A stretch of 64,000 nucleotides of DNA, from assembly GCA_013697635.1 (NCBI GenBank), contig JACCWM010000186.1:1-64000 (forward strand). The letters are read 5' to 3'. Made by a program: the position numbers and the translations under genes. Shown here piece after piece: positions 53,710 to 64,000 of the stretch. Under the pieces are notes generated by a model. It was not told the origin of the DNA, ran no database searches, and worked only from the letters and a program-made list of their open reading frames with translations. Within the stretch, counting starts at the first letter, position 1, and each line of letters begins with the position of its first letter. Source of the DNA: Lujinxingiaceae bacterium. GTDB lineage: Bacteria; Myxococcota_A; Bradymonadia; Bradymonadales; Bradymonadaceae.

Positions 53710-56700
53710 TCAATCGGGATCGGGAGGATCGGTCGGGCACTGGCCACAGGCATCGCAGGCATCGGCGCAGCAGTCTTCTTCTTCCAGGCAGACCGTATCA
53801 CACCAGCAGCCCGAGGCTGCTTGCAGGCCGCAGATGCCATCGCAGCTAAAGGGGTCGCGCCGATGGCCGGTGTCGGTGTTGGTATAGTCGGCCGTGACGC
53901 CAGGCGCTGAGACCAGGGCTCTGTAGGTGTAGACGACCAGCGGTTCGGCCGTTGTGTCCGTGGCGTTGAACGTGGTCAACGCCAGGTCGTCAAAGTCGAC
54001 GCCGTCGATCGAGCGATGCCACAGCGGCACGGGCAGGCCCATGGTGCGATGGCCATTGACGATGCTCGAAGCCGGGCCGGGGCCGTGGGCGTTGACCGCG
54101 CGCACCCGGTAAGGAACGCTCTGGGCGGTGTGTGTGGTCGCTTGCGTGAAAGTCAGGCGCACATGAAAGCCGCTCAGCGGAACGCCGGCCGTGATGACCC
54201 CTGGATGCAGCAGGGCCTCGGGCGCCACATGGCTGTACGTGGTGTTGGCGACGGCAATCCAGCTGCCGCTGATGTCGAGCTCGTAGCCGGTGATTTGCGC
54301 CAGTCCCCGATAGCCGGTGGCGGTGGCCGCTACGCTCTGGCCGGCGGCATTGATCGCGTGCACCGTGTAGGTGTGCGTGGGGGGCGCAACGACCGTCGGT
54401 GGCGTCCACGACAAGCTGACGTGATCGGTGAGTCCGGTGCTGGCCTGCAGCGCAAAGCCGGTGGCGGTGAGCGCGGTCGGCGTGGCGCCGGAATCGTTAA
54501 ACGAGGTGGTCGTCACAGACTGGACCAGAACGCTGCCGCGATAAATCACGTACTGGGTCGCGCCCGCCGAAGCTGTCCAACTCAGGCCGACCTGCGCGAT
54601 GCTCGTTCCCTGGGTTGCCACCAAATTGGTCGGCGCCCGGGGCACGGTCAGAAAGCTGACCTGGTTGCTGTACACCGTGCCATGGCTGTTGGTGGCGTAG
54701 GCGCGCACGAAGTAGGTCGTGGAGCTGGTGAGGTTTGTGGCCAGGTGGGTGAAGCTGGTCGGGCTCGTCGCCTCGCCGAAGCTGCGACAATCCGAGCTCA
54801 GCGTTGGCATCGCCGTGGTGCTCCAGCATACGCCGTAGGCGCTGGCGCTGGGCGCACCGACGTTGGAGATTGTGCCGGACATGTTGGCCGTCGACTCGGT
54901 GATCGCGCTGACCGCCGAGAGCGTCAGTGCCGGCAAGACGCCGCGCTGGCCGGAGACGATCGCGGTGGTCACGCTGGTCGCGCCAACGGCGCTGACACGC
55001 ATCGCGTAGCGACGAACGCTGCCGTTGGCCGGGGCCGTGGTGTCCAGGTGGTCGGCGCTCGTGGCGTTGGCAAGGGTGCTAAATGTGCCTATCGCCGCCG
55101 TCGCATTGTCCGAGTACAGCCACTGGCGGCTCAGCGTGCCGCTGCCGCGATAGCCCTTATCGAAGCTTGGCGAGCTCTTGCCGCTCGGACCAACCGAGCG
55201 AACCTGGTAGGTGCGCGTGGCGCCGTTGATGCTCAATGCGCCGCTGTGCGCCAGGATGACGTGCGTGGTCGAGGTTCCGCTGCTGGCCGTCGCGCTACCC
55301 GCGCTCAGCGTGGCGCTCGGTGCGCCCGTGTCCGAATAGCTCGTCGCTGTCAAATAGCTCCAGCCCGTTTCGGCGCCATCAAAGCTGGTGTCCGTGAAGC
55401 GAATCTCGTAGCCAGTCGCAGCGTTGACCACATTCCAGCTCACAACCACGCGGTCGTTGTGGGTGCCATCGGTAGCCGAGACGTTGGCCGGTGAGGCCGG
55501 AATGGTCACCAACGTGACGTCGCTGCCGTAGACGGTGGCTGAGCCGTTCGTGGCAAAGGCGCGCGCGTAGTAGGTGGTGCCGGGCACAAGGCCCGTGGCG
55601 CCATGGGAGAAGGTGTCATGGGTGTTGGTCGGCTCCTCGGCACAGGCGCCGCCGGGGGCGTTGGATTTGGTCGGCGCCTGGGCCGTCGACCAGCAAAAAC
55701 CCTGCAACGTCGCACTGGGAGTGCCTCGGTCGTTGAAGCGGCCATGCAAGACGGCCGTACTCTGGCTGATGTTGGAGGCCGAGAGCGTCTCGACTACGGG
55801 CGCCTGAACCAGGCGATAGCCGCGATCGGCGGCCGAGTAGATGCTCAACGCCCCCTCGGCCGAGACACGCAGGCGATAGTAGCGCCCTTCACCGCTTGGC
55901 GGTGCGCTGGCGTCCAAAAACGCCAAGGTCGTTGCGCCCTCGAGGTCGCTGTAGCCCTCGGCGACATCGGCGTCAGCCGCCGAGCGTTGCCACTTGAAGT
56001 TGGCCTTGCCCACGCTGCGTCGACCGCTGGCGGGCTCCGAGGGCTCACTGGCGCCCGAGTCATTGAGCGCACGCACCCGGTAGCTGACGCTTGTGGCCGG
56101 CACGGCCTCGCCGCCGGTGATCTGGGTCAGCGAAACGGCGTCGGCCAGCGTGCCCTTGGAGGCCGCGATGGTCACGGAGCTTATCGAGGGCATCGGCGCG
56201 CTCGCGTCGATATAGTGCGTGGCTGCGTCTTCGACGTCGATCCATGTCTCGGAGTCGCCGATCTTGATCTGGTAGCCCGTGGCACCGGTGACGCCCGACC
56301 AGCTCACGCTCAGATCGCTTGAATTGACGCTTGCGACAACGTCGGTCGGGCTCTCGGGCAGGGTCAAAAACGCTACGGCCACCCCGTAGGTGGTGGCCGT
56401 GGCATTGGTCGCATAGGCGCGCACGACGTAGCGCGTCGACGAGCTGAGATCGTTGAGTGACTGGGAAAAGCTGGCCAGCGCTGCGAGCGGGCCAAAGTCA
56501 TTGCACGCGGAGTCGCCGCTGTGGGCCGGCAGCGCGCTCGTCGACGAGACGCAAAAGCCGTGGGAGGTCGGTGCCTCATTTCCAAGGTTGATCAGCTCAC
56601 CGTGCAACACCACCGAGAAGCTCGAAAGCTCGCTGACGTCCAGCGTGCGCACGCCCGGCGCATCGCAGCTCGTCTCGCCAGAGCAGCTTGCGGCGTTGTC

Positions 56701-56967
56701 CGACTCGCACACGACCTGGTCGAGATCGCAGGGCCCGCAGGGCGCGCCGATCACCTCGGAGAGCGGCTCACAACCACCGCACGCATTGGCCGAGCGGCCA
56801 TTGCAGTGGGAGGCGTCATGGGTGGCATCGAGCCCGATGTCGCCGCCCACATCGAAGACGACGTCCTTTCGATTGCCACGTTTGTCGGGCTCGCTGCACC
56901 CGACCCAAGATCCTGCGACCACCAAGCTCGCTGCCGTCAACCACCACAACCGACTGTGTACTTTCAA
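53710..56967 (-). CDS. Giant lipoprotein with three fibronectin-like repeats and C-terminal somatomedin-B-like module
   Basis: The 1085-residue protein has signal peptide and lipobox WVGC (Cys24), then a Cys-rich region (to about 105). Three large repeats each contain a block such as STAVLHGRFNDRGTPSATLQ with GFCWST and TTYYVRAYATN, followed by fibronectin-III-like strands ending in YxIRxxD or SYRVRALN. The C-terminal 50 residues have Cys spacing of somatomedin-B type (SCDGIC...CWCDTVCLEEEDCC...C). Such modules are mostly known from animal extracellular proteins. Surface adhesion or predator-prey contact is plausible but inferred. Confidence 0.85.
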   Translation of the reverse strand: MKVHSRLWWLTAASLVVAGSWVGCSEPDKRGNRKDVVFDVGGDIGLDATHDASHCNGRSANACGGCEPLSEVIGAPCGPCDLDQVVCESDNAASCSGETSCDAPGVRTLDVSELSSFSVVLHGELINLGNEAPTSHGFCVSSTSALPAHSGDSACNDFGPLAALASFSQSLNDLSSSTRYVVRAYATNATATTYGVAVAFLTLPESPTDVVASVNSSDLSVSWSGVTGATGYQIKIGDSETWIDVEDAATHYIDASAPMPSISSVTIAASKGTLADAVSLTQITGGEAVPATSVSYRVRALNDSGASEPSEPASGRRSVGKANFKWQRSAADADVAEGYSDLEGATTLAFLDASAPPSGEGRYYRLRVSAEGALSIYSAADRGYRLVQAPVVETLSASNISQSTAVLHGRFNDRGTPSATLQGFCWSTAQAPTKSNAPGGACAEEPTNTHDTFSHGATGLVPGTTYYARAFATNGSATVYGSDVTLVTIPASPANVSATDGTHNDRVVVSWNVVNAATGYEIRFTDTSFDGAETGWSYLTATSYSDTGAPSATLSAGSATASSGTSTTHVILAHSGALSINGATRTYQVRSVGPSGKSSPSFDKGYRGSGTLSRQWLYSDNATAAIGTFSTLANATSADHLDTTAPANGSVRRYAMRVSAVGATSVTTAIVSGQRGVLPALTLSAVSAITESTANMSGTISNVGAPSASAYGVCWSTTAMPTLSSDCRSFGEATSPTSFTHLATNLTSSTTYFVRAYATNSHGTVYSNQVSFLTVPRAPTNLVATQGTSIAQVGLSWTASAGATQYVIYRGSVLVQSVTTTSFNDSGATPTALTATGFALQASTGLTDHVSLSWTPPTVVAPPTHTYTVHAINAAGQSVAATATGYRGLAQITGYELDISGSWIAVANTTYSHVAPEALLHPGVITAGVPLSGFHVRLTFTQATTHTAQSVPYRVRAVNAHGPGPASSIVNGHRTMGLPVPLWHRSIDGVDFDDLALTTFNATDTTAEPLVVYTYRALVSAPGVTADYTNTDTGHRRDPFSCDGICGLQAASGCWCDTVCLEEEDCCADACDACGQCPTDPPDPD

Positions 56968-57180
56968 GGCCGTGCTCCTGCTGCGAATTGCTAAAGGTCA
57001 ATTATTTCATTGCGATGCATTCAAATGAGAGCGAGGTGTACTTCGATTCGCACCCGTAGTCAACGCAGGCCACAAAGTGCGGGTGCGGCGGCCAAATCTG
57101 GGCGAGTGTCTCAACATCGGGCTTCGCCATTTGCTCGAGAGTGCGGTAGGAGAAGGCGCGTTTCACTCCCACAGCGAGCA

Positions 57181-58566
<1,386 letters not shown>

Positions 58567-58912
58567 GGGGTCGATGCTCAGCGACTTGCCGATAAGGGGC
58601 AAACGCTGGGGGTCAATGCTCAGCGATTTGCCTAAAACGTACAGTTGCTGGACATCGATGCTCAGCCGGCGCCCTGAAGACGTACATTCGCTGGACATCG
58701 ATGCTCAGCCGGCGCCCTGACAACGGGCAAACGCTGGTCATCGATGCTCAGCCCATGCCTGGCAACGGGCAAACGCTGGACATCGATGCTCAGCCCGTGC
58801 CTGGCAACGGGCAGACGCTGGACATCAACCCGCAGCGGGTGCCCCCAAACGCACATTTGCTGGACATCAACTCTCAGCGGGTGCCCCCAAACGGGTAAAC
58901 GCTGGGGGTCGA
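58567..58912. repeat. 42-43-bp tandem repeat array, about eight units
   Basis: Eight units of 42 or 43 bases follow the dbpA stop, each containing a core such as GGACATCGATGCTCAGCCC and AACGGGCAAACGCT. Units 4-6 are most alike; units 1-2 and 7-8 are more divergent. Unit lengths of 42 and 43 break any single reading frame, so the array is probably not coding. It spans the gap between dbpA and the convergent MORN-like gene. Confidence 0.85.
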
Positions 58913-58933
58913 TAGCCGCGGGCTGGGCGATCC

Positions 58934-59404
58934 TCAGGGATAGTTCGACACCGAGATCTGCTCGCCATCCTGATTCCAGTACACCCAGGTCGCGGTACGC
59001 TCGCCATTTTCGAATTGACCCTCGGCGGTGACCTGTCCGGTGTCGTACCACTCGGTCCATACGCCGTGCTTTTGGCCGCTCTCAAAGTATCCTTCGGCGG
59101 CGATGTGGCCGTTGACGTGCCAGCGCAAGTAGGGTCCGTGGCGGGTGCCACGGGCGGTGGTGCACCACTGCTCGGTGTCGTTTTGCTGTGGCGAGGATTG
59201 CGCCGGACAGCTCAAGGGCGGGAGCGCGCCTTGCTCGGGCTCGACGACGATCACCTGACGCTCGGGCACGTAGTGGTGGTGATGATGGTGGTGGTAGTGG
59301 CGGCTGCGGGTGCGGGGAAAATAGCCGTAAAAGACGTGAATGCCGGGGCGATGGTAGCGAATGAAGATGCGCGGTCCGACGCGGTGACGCGGCGCGGGAC
59401 GCAC
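58934..59404 (-). CDS. MORN-repeat-like protein with Arg/Pro/His-rich N-terminus, start uncertain
   Basis: From GTG 59404 the protein has 156 residues. The C-terminal 90 hold about three MORN-like repeats (RHGPYLRWHVNGHIAAEGYF, KHGVWTEWYDTGQVTAEGQF, then a third) as in YwqK-type proteins. The N-terminal part is rich in Arg, Pro and His with a run of seven His. The frame stays open upstream to about 59553, with Pro/Arg-rich sequence but no ATG, so a signal peptide may have been lost by a frameshift. Likely envelope-associated. Confidence 0.6.
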   Translation of the reverse strand: MRPAPRHRVGPRIFIRYHRPGIHVFYGYFPRTRSRHYHHHHHHHYVPERQVIVVEPEQGALPPLSCPAQSSPQQNDTEQWCTTARGTRHGPYLRWHVNGHIAAEGYFESGQKHGVWTEWYDTGQVTAEGQFENGERTATWVYWNQDGEQISVSNYP

Positions 59405-59804
59405 GTGGTGGCGAGGCCGGGGGCGAATGTGGCGATGTGGCGTCGGGCGGGCTCGGTGGCGCGGGGCGGTTTGGATGCGTGGGCGCGGGGCAGGGCGAAC
59501 CTGCTGGCGCGGGCTGGTAAAGGAGGGTCTCGGTTGATCGACGAATGCCTCGTCGAAACGCTAAGTGGGGTTTCGCTCTCGCGTCGGTTCATCGAGCGCG
59601 GCCTCATACTCAAAACGGAGTTTGGCGCCCCGGTGTTCCCCACAAGCACTTGCGTTCGCCCGGATTGAGATGTCTACTGGGCGCGCTGAAGGCGACCTTG
59701 ACCCACAGCTACATTTTGCAAAGCGGTGACCCATGAGCGAGCTCGAGCGCGCCACGATCGACGTCAACGTGCCGATTTCTTTGCCTGAACGGTCGGAGTA
59801 GGAA
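59405..59804. other. Region upstream of MORN-like and flavoprotein genes
   Basis: This 400-base stretch contains the start-less extension of the MORN-like frame (to 59553) and, on the plus strand, a short open frame at 59732-59800 encoding about 22 residues just before the flavoprotein start. No ribosome site supports the small frame strongly, and it may be non-functional. Confidence 0.4.
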
Positions 59805-61064
59805 GTGACGCAGATTTGGGACGCCGTTGTCGTCGGTGGAGGGGCCGCTGGATTCTTCGGGGCGATCACGTGCGCCGGCGAGCTGGCTGGCGCGCGCGTG
59901 CTGATATTGGAGAAGTCCAAACATGTGCTCTCCAAGGTCAAGGTCTCCGGGGGCGGGCGCTGCAACGTCACCCACCACTGCTTTGAGCCCAAGCTGATGG
60001 CCACCCACTATCCGCGCGGCCACAAGTCTTTGATCGGCCCGTTGCACCGCTTTGGCGTCGCCGAGACCGTGCAATGGTTTGGCGAGCGCGGCCTCTTGCT
60101 CAAGACCGAAGCCGACGGGCGCATGTTCCCCGTGAGCGACGACTCCCAGACGGTGATCGACTGCTTGCAGGATGCGGCCTGGTCGGCGGGCGTGCACATC
60201 AAGACCTCGACCGGCGTCAAGAGCATCGTGGTAAAAGCCGGTGCGAGCTCGCCCGTCTTTGAGATTGGGCTCGACGAGGGCAAGCCGCTCTTAGCACGCA
60301 AAGTATTGCTCGCCACCGGCGGCACCCGCGTGGGCGCCGGCGAGTGGTTGGCGCGCTCGCTGGGCCACAAGCTTCACGAAGGCGTGCCCTCGCTGTTCAC
60401 CTTCAACATCAACGATGCTCGCCTCAAGGAGCTCTCCGGGCTCTCGGCCGATCCGGTCGAGGTGCGCGTCGAGGGCGAGTCACTGGTCAACCGGGGGCCG
60501 TTGCTGATCACGCACCGGGGGATGAGCGGGCCGGCGATTCTCAAGCTCTCGGCCTGGGGCGCGCGCGAGCTGCACGCGCTGGACTATCGCTTCGACTTGA
60601 TCGTCAACTGGTTGCCAGGCCAGGATGTCGCGGCCAGCTTCGACGCGCTTCGCCAGCAGGGCGGAACCCGTCAAATATTCGCCCACTCGCCATTTGACAC
60701 GATTCCCAGGCGGCTGTGGCAAAGCCTGGTCGAGGCCGCGCGCGTGCCGTCTGGCTGCACCTGGTCCGAGCTTCGCCGCGAGGCCAAGAGCGCGCTCGTC
60801 GATCAGCTCAGCCGCGCGCGCTTCACGGTCAGCGGCAAGAGCACGAACAAGGACGAGTTCGTCACCTGCGGTGGTGTGCTCACCGACGAGGCCGACATGC
60901 GCACCATGGAGAGCCGCCGGTGCCCCGGCGTCTACTTTGCCGGCGAGCTGCTCGACATCGACGGGGTCACCGGCGGCTTTAACTTTCAAAATGCCTGGAC
61001 TACCGGTCACTTAGCCGGCATGGCCCTGGCCAAGGCGCTCGAGGCCGAGCGGCTCCCAGAATAG
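59805..61064 (+). CDS. HI0933-family (YhiN/BaiN-like) FAD-dependent oxidoreductase
   Basis: The 419-residue flavoprotein starts at GTG 59805 with GGAG nearby. It has a FAD-binding GGGAAGFFGA near the N-terminus, the family motif KVSGGGRCNVTH, GGTRVGAGEW, GMSGPAILKLSAW and the C-terminal GGVTGGFNFQNAWTTG-type motif for FAD. Homologues are annotated as aminoacetone-like or bile-acid-related oxidoreductases; function here is open. It has its own terminator-like hairpin. Confidence 0.9.
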   Translation: MTQIWDAVVVGGGAAGFFGAITCAGELAGARVLILEKSKHVLSKVKVSGGGRCNVTHHCFEPKLMATHYPRGHKSLIGPLHRFGVAETVQWFGERGLLLKTEADGRMFPVSDDSQTVIDCLQDAAWSAGVHIKTSTGVKSIVVKAGASSPVFEIGLDEGKPLLARKVLLATGGTRVGAGEWLARSLGHKLHEGVPSLFTFNINDARLKELSGLSADPVEVRVEGESLVNRGPLLITHRGMSGPAILKLSAWGARELHALDYRFDLIVNWLPGQDVAASFDALRQQGGTRQIFAHSPFDTIPRRLWQSLVEAARVPSGCTWSELRREAKSALVDQLSRARFTVSGKSTNKDEFVTCGGVLTDEADMRTMESRRCPGVYFAGELLDIDGVTGGFNFQNAWTTGHLAGMALAKALEAERLPE

Positions 61065-61065
61065 A

Positions 61066-61096
61066 AAAGGCCCAGGGAGAACTCCCTGGGCCTCTT
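61066..61096. terminator. Hairpin after flavoprotein gene
   Basis: AGGCCCAGGGA and TCCCTGGGCCT pair around GAAC, preceded by AAAA and followed by CTTT, so it can act in both directions between two converging genes. Confidence 0.85.
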
Positions 61097-61163
61097 TGGT
61101 AAATTACCCGACACGCGCACACGACGTCATCGCTGACGCCGCGCGCTCGGCCGTGGTGAGTGT

Positions 61164-63002
61164 TCAGTACGTGGCGGTGTGCGATAAAACGCCGGTGCAG
61201 CCTGCCTCGCCAGCGTTGCCCTCAGAAGAACCGCCAAGACCACCCGTACCGGCGACAGCAGCGTTGCCCGTGGTGTAGGTCACGTCAACGGGGGCCTCGG
61301 AATCGCCGACAAGGGCGAGGCCGATCGAAGAGCCGCCACAGGCGCCAGCACCGCCGCCGCCATGGCCGCCGTTGCCGCCCAGACCGCCGTTGCCACCGTT
61401 GCCGAATTCAGCAGCAGCTCGAATCTGTCCATGACCGCCAGCTTGACCTTCAGAACCCGCGCTTCCGGCTCCGCCATCACCGCCGTTTCCGGCTGCGCCG
61501 AGCAGAATCTGCGTAGTGGTCAAGCTGACAACAGAGTTGATGAGGACCACGGCGATGGCGCTGCCGCCAGCAAAGCCGTTGGTGCCAGCATTACCGGCAC
61601 AACCACCCCCGCCACCACCGCCACCACCGCCACCATCACCAGTAGGTCCGCCGCCAACCGGTGCGGTGCAAAAATCACTGCGGCCCGCGCCGCCACCACC
61701 GCCACCGTTGCCGTTTTCGCCGGTCTCGGCGGGCACGGAGGCAGCAGCCTGCCAGTTACCATCGACAAAGTAACCCTGTGCCTGGGTTCCCGCTTCGCCA
61801 CCAGCACCATGGTCTCCGGCGCCTCCATTCTGGCCCGCTACTCCATTTACTGAAGGGTTATCCACCACGCAAGTAATCGTACCGCATCGATTTGCTGCGC
61901 CGGCACCACCATCTCCATCATTTCGATCTTGGGTGCCTCCGGTTTGGCCGTTTGAACCACTTTCGCCAGTTGTACTGGCGCAAGTCGTTGCAGCGCCGCC
62001 ACGTCCGCCAAGCGAGCTACAAGCGGAAGTGCCGCCTTTTCCAGCTGTGGTACCGCTTGCATTCTCACCAGTGGCACTCGTCAGAGCGGCGGCGCCAGCC
62101 ACGCCATTTTCGCCGTGTCCTGCTTTACCGGCCACGATCTGGCTGTTCACGAATTGGAGGAGCTCGTCAGGCGAGTCGCTGACGCGCAGGGCGTAGGTCG
62201 AGGCGCCGGGGGTTGCGGAGTGGTCGGCGCCGCGGATCTCAAAGCCGCTGACGATCGTGGCGGCGTCGATGCCGGCTGCCGTGAGGGTTGCGACGTTGGT
62301 GTCGGTCTCAGTGGCGTCCGCGATGAGCACGGTGCGGCTGGTGCCAAGGCTCCAGTCCGCATCGTAGCCGCCGTAGAGCGAGATGCCGCTTGCCAGCGTG
62401 ATGCTCTCGTTGAACTCGCCGGCCGAGACCAGGATCGTGGTGCGGCCTTCGGTTGCGGCGGCGAACTCGATCGCCTTGGCAAGCGTGGCGAACGCGGCGT
62501 CGGGGGTGGTGCCCGCGGCCGCGTCGTCGCCCGTGGCGGTCACGTAGACGTTGTGCTCGGCGATGCCGTCGACGCCGTCACAGTTGGTGTCGGTGCCGTC
62601 TGGCGAATCGGGGTTGTCCTCGGTCGCGGTGAGCTCGCACTCGCAGCCGGTCGCTTCGATGCCATCGACGTCCACAAAACCTTCTTCGCAGCTGTAGACG
62701 CACGCGCCTTGGTCGCTGCAGCTGGCCTCGCTGCCGGGGCGCTCGGTGCACTCCTCGGCGGTGGCGCACTCGACGACCGGGCCGGAATCCGGGTCGGCAT
62801 CGGTGGCGGCGTCGGGCTCGGTGGTCGCGTCCTGGTCGTCGGCATCACCACCGAGGTCAAGATCGCCGACGTCCTGCTCGGTGTTGTTAGTGTTGTTGGT
62901 GTTGTTGGTGGGGACAGGTCTGGTGTCGGGATCGCTCGAGCAAGCGGTTAAAAGAGCGATGAAGATAATGGGGAGAAAGAAGGAGCATTTGTTTGGAGAC
63001 AT
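61164..63002 (-). CDS. Glycine-rich lipoprotein with beta-helix domain and PGRS-like tail
   Basis: The 612-residue protein starts at ATG 63002 with a lipobox near Cys21 (LLTAC). A linker with NNTNNT and Asp-rich runs leads to a Cys-rich segment (about 75-125) and then a parallel-beta-helix/DUF1565-like domain (NVYVTATGDDAAAGTTPDAA, TLAKAIEFAAATEGRT, SLYGGYDADW). From about 280 to 560 it is extremely rich in Gly/Ala (GGAGG, GNGGDGG), like mycobacterial PGRS tails. Likely surface-exposed and prone to length variation. Confidence 0.85.
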   Translation of the reverse strand: MSPNKCSFFLPIIFIALLTACSSDPDTRPVPTNNTNNTNNTEQDVGDLDLGGDADDQDATTEPDAATDADPDSGPVVECATAEECTERPGSEASCSDQGACVYSCEEGFVDVDGIEATGCECELTATEDNPDSPDGTDTNCDGVDGIAEHNVYVTATGDDAAAGTTPDAAFATLAKAIEFAAATEGRTTILVSAGEFNESITLASGISLYGGYDADWSLGTSRTVLIADATETDTNVATLTAAGIDAATIVSGFEIRGADHSATPGASTYALRVSDSPDELLQFVNSQIVAGKAGHGENGVAGAAALTSATGENASGTTAGKGGTSACSSLGGRGGAATTCASTTGESGSNGQTGGTQDRNDGDGGAGAANRCGTITCVVDNPSVNGVAGQNGGAGDHGAGGEAGTQAQGYFVDGNWQAAASVPAETGENGNGGGGGGAGRSDFCTAPVGGGPTGDGGGGGGGGGGGCAGNAGTNGFAGGSAIAVVLINSVVSLTTTQILLGAAGNGGDGGAGSAGSEGQAGGHGQIRAAAEFGNGGNGGLGGNGGHGGGGAGACGGSSIGLALVGDSEAPVDVTYTTGNAAVAGTGGLGGSSEGNAGEAGCTGVLSHTATY

Positions 63003-63280
63003 GACGGCTCTCGTTTTGAGGAGACACACAGTATCGGCGGACGAATAATTTTTATGTTCTGCCATAAGGAATCGACATTGTGGACCAAAGTCGATCGCTA
63101 ATCAACTAAACAGCGCAGCGCCAGTGTTCGTGTAGGCCAAAAACCATGCGGGGCAGGGCGATCAGAGACGCTTCAACGGACTAAAGTCGTGGCAAACGCG
63201 AATTAAATGGCCAGTGGCCCGCGCATGGGGCTAGGCTGCGCACGCCAGAGATTTGTTTGCCCCTGTAGAGGAACTGCCGG

Positions 63281-64000
63281 ATGAAGTTTTCCCAATGGAC
63301 CGCGCTTACAGCGAGCCTCGTCGCGCTTGGCTGCCAGAGCCCGCCGCTCATGATGGTGGACCCGAGGCTCAATGAGCCGGCGGATTCCCAGACGGCGCTC
63401 GTCGTGGGCCGAGAGTTTGCCGCAGCCGATCTCGCCATTTCTGCCGGGAGCTGGTTTCGCCACGCCGTGCTCGTTGGCGAGGAGGAGCAGCTTCGCCACG
63501 AAGCCTACATCGAGCTCTACCTGCTCGGCGTCAAGCTCTTCGACCCCGACGGCGAGCAATGCCAGCTCGTCGATCTGAACATCGGCTGCGGGCAGGTCTT
63601 GTTTGGTTGCGCCAACGAGCTCAGCCGCCAAGACGGTGAGCGCCAACAGTTCCAGCTTCAGGTGGCGCTCGGCCCAGAGCCCGAAGCTCTGGTCTTTGGC
63701 CACAACCAGGTTCTCGACGCCGATGTCGCTCAGGTCGCGCTCGAGATCGGCGAGCAGTGCCAGGATAATCCGTGTCGCAGCCGGGCAACGACGCGGCTTT
63801 TTTCAGACGATCAATGCCAGAGCCTTGTGAGCGTGCAAGCCGAAGTTGCGCTCTGTGTCGAGGAGGCCGCGGCCTGCACCCAGAGCGCCGGGCAGCTCTG
63901 CCAGGACGCCGAGAGCTGCCTCGAGGAGGCCTGCGCGCTCGGGCTCAAAGCCAGCCGTCAGGCGGCGGACTGGCCGGAGGTCGTGGCCGAGGCATCCAGG
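63281..64000 (+). CDS. Lipoprotein, partial at window end
   Basis: From ATG 63281 (GAGGAA eight bases upstream) the frame is open to base 64000 (240 codons). It has a signal peptide with lipobox LVALGC (Cys18). The sequence after it is rich in Cys and Gln/Glu (QCQLVDLNIGCGQVLFGC, QCQDNPCRSR, AAACTQSAGQLCQDAESC). No family recognised; the C-terminus is outside the window. Confidence 0.8.
   Translation, partial: MKFSQWTALTASLVALGCQSPPLMMVDPRLNEPADSQTALVVGREFAAADLAISAGSWFRHAVLVGEEEQLRHEAYIELYLLGVKLFDPDGEQCQLVDLNIGCGQVLFGCANELSRQDGERQQFQLQVALGPEPEALVFGHNQVLDADVAQVALEIGEQCQDNPCRSRATTRLFSDDQCQSLVSVQAEVALCVEEAAACTQSAGQLCQDAESCLEEACALGLKASRQAADWPEVVAEASR

Noticed and set aside
54016-55494. 492-codon plus-strand frame inside the fibronectin-like gene
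   Set aside because: Gly/Arg/Ala-rich antisense shadow; the minus-strand repeats are clear.
58567-58912. CRISPR array
   Set aside because: Units are contiguous and whole-unit similar, without constant repeats separated by unique spacers, and no cas genes are present.

Overview
The window is GC-rich bacterial DNA. It carries many secreted lipoproteins with Asp/Ala/Asn-rich linkers after the lipobox, very large NTPase-centred operons, and short intergenic repeats. This style fits a Myxococcota or Bradymonadota (former Deltaproteobacteria) predatory or complex-lifestyle bacterium. That placement is an inference from gene style; no rRNA, tRNA or other phylogenetic marker is present.

Layout. (1) 1-7991, minus strand: two adjacent operons. 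The upstream one (7991 to 5010) encodes four small proteins, three with an N-terminal membrane segment, and a single-domain AAA ATPase. All five carry a related DLPxxVQ motif near the C-terminus. The downstream one (4897 to beyond base 1) encodes a sigma-region-4-like regulator, an unknown protein and a long helical-repeat protein ending in a CHAT (caspase-like) domain cut by the window edge. (2) 8.0-11.3 kb: a decayed zone with a twice-frameshifted cupin, a GST and a TetR-like gene that lost their 5' ends at one shared breakpoint, an internally deleted DUF421 gene, one intact TetR gene, tandem duplications and a long palindrome. (3) 11.4-16.1 kb: a PAS histidine kinase, transaldolase, a HEAT-like protein and a beta-propeller-like lipoprotein. 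(4) 16.1-24.6 kb: an aromatic amino-acid supercluster: pheA, aroF, an aroB-aroA fusion, an aroK-aroD-aroE fusion, aroC and a chorismate mutase-prephenate dehydrogenase. The two fusions keep the domain order of the eukaryotic pentafunctional AROM protein, split only by an ATGA overlap. (5) 24.8-36.1 kb: a Cys/His-rich metal-binding lipoprotein, then a tightly packed nine-gene operon with a radical-SAM protein, FtsH-like AAA protease, MoxR ATPase, vWA-like protein and several unassigned components. It corresponds to the predicted FtsH-vWA-MoxR ternary conflict systems.

(6) 36.1-41.98 kb: an accessory island of visibly lower GC, bracketed by a 35-bp imperfect direct repeat. It holds two restriction-nuclease-like genes and a GTPase cassette whose GTPase gene is broken by an exact 7-bp tandem duplication. 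(7) 42-51.2 kb: SDR, P1B-type ATPase, lipoproteins, class II photolyase and a PLP decarboxylase. (8) 51.3-64 kb: a block of large surface lipoproteins (ZU5-like, fibronectin/somatomedin-like, glycine-rich) with dbpA, a MORN-like protein and a HI0933-family flavoprotein between them.

Functional picture: core metabolism (shikimate pathway, transaldolase) sits next to three independent NTPase-driven systems with conflict or defence hallmarks. The best candidate for a previously undescribed system is the DLPxxVQ AAA cluster with its CHAT neighbour. The best candidate for an unusual enzyme architecture is the split bacterial AROM.
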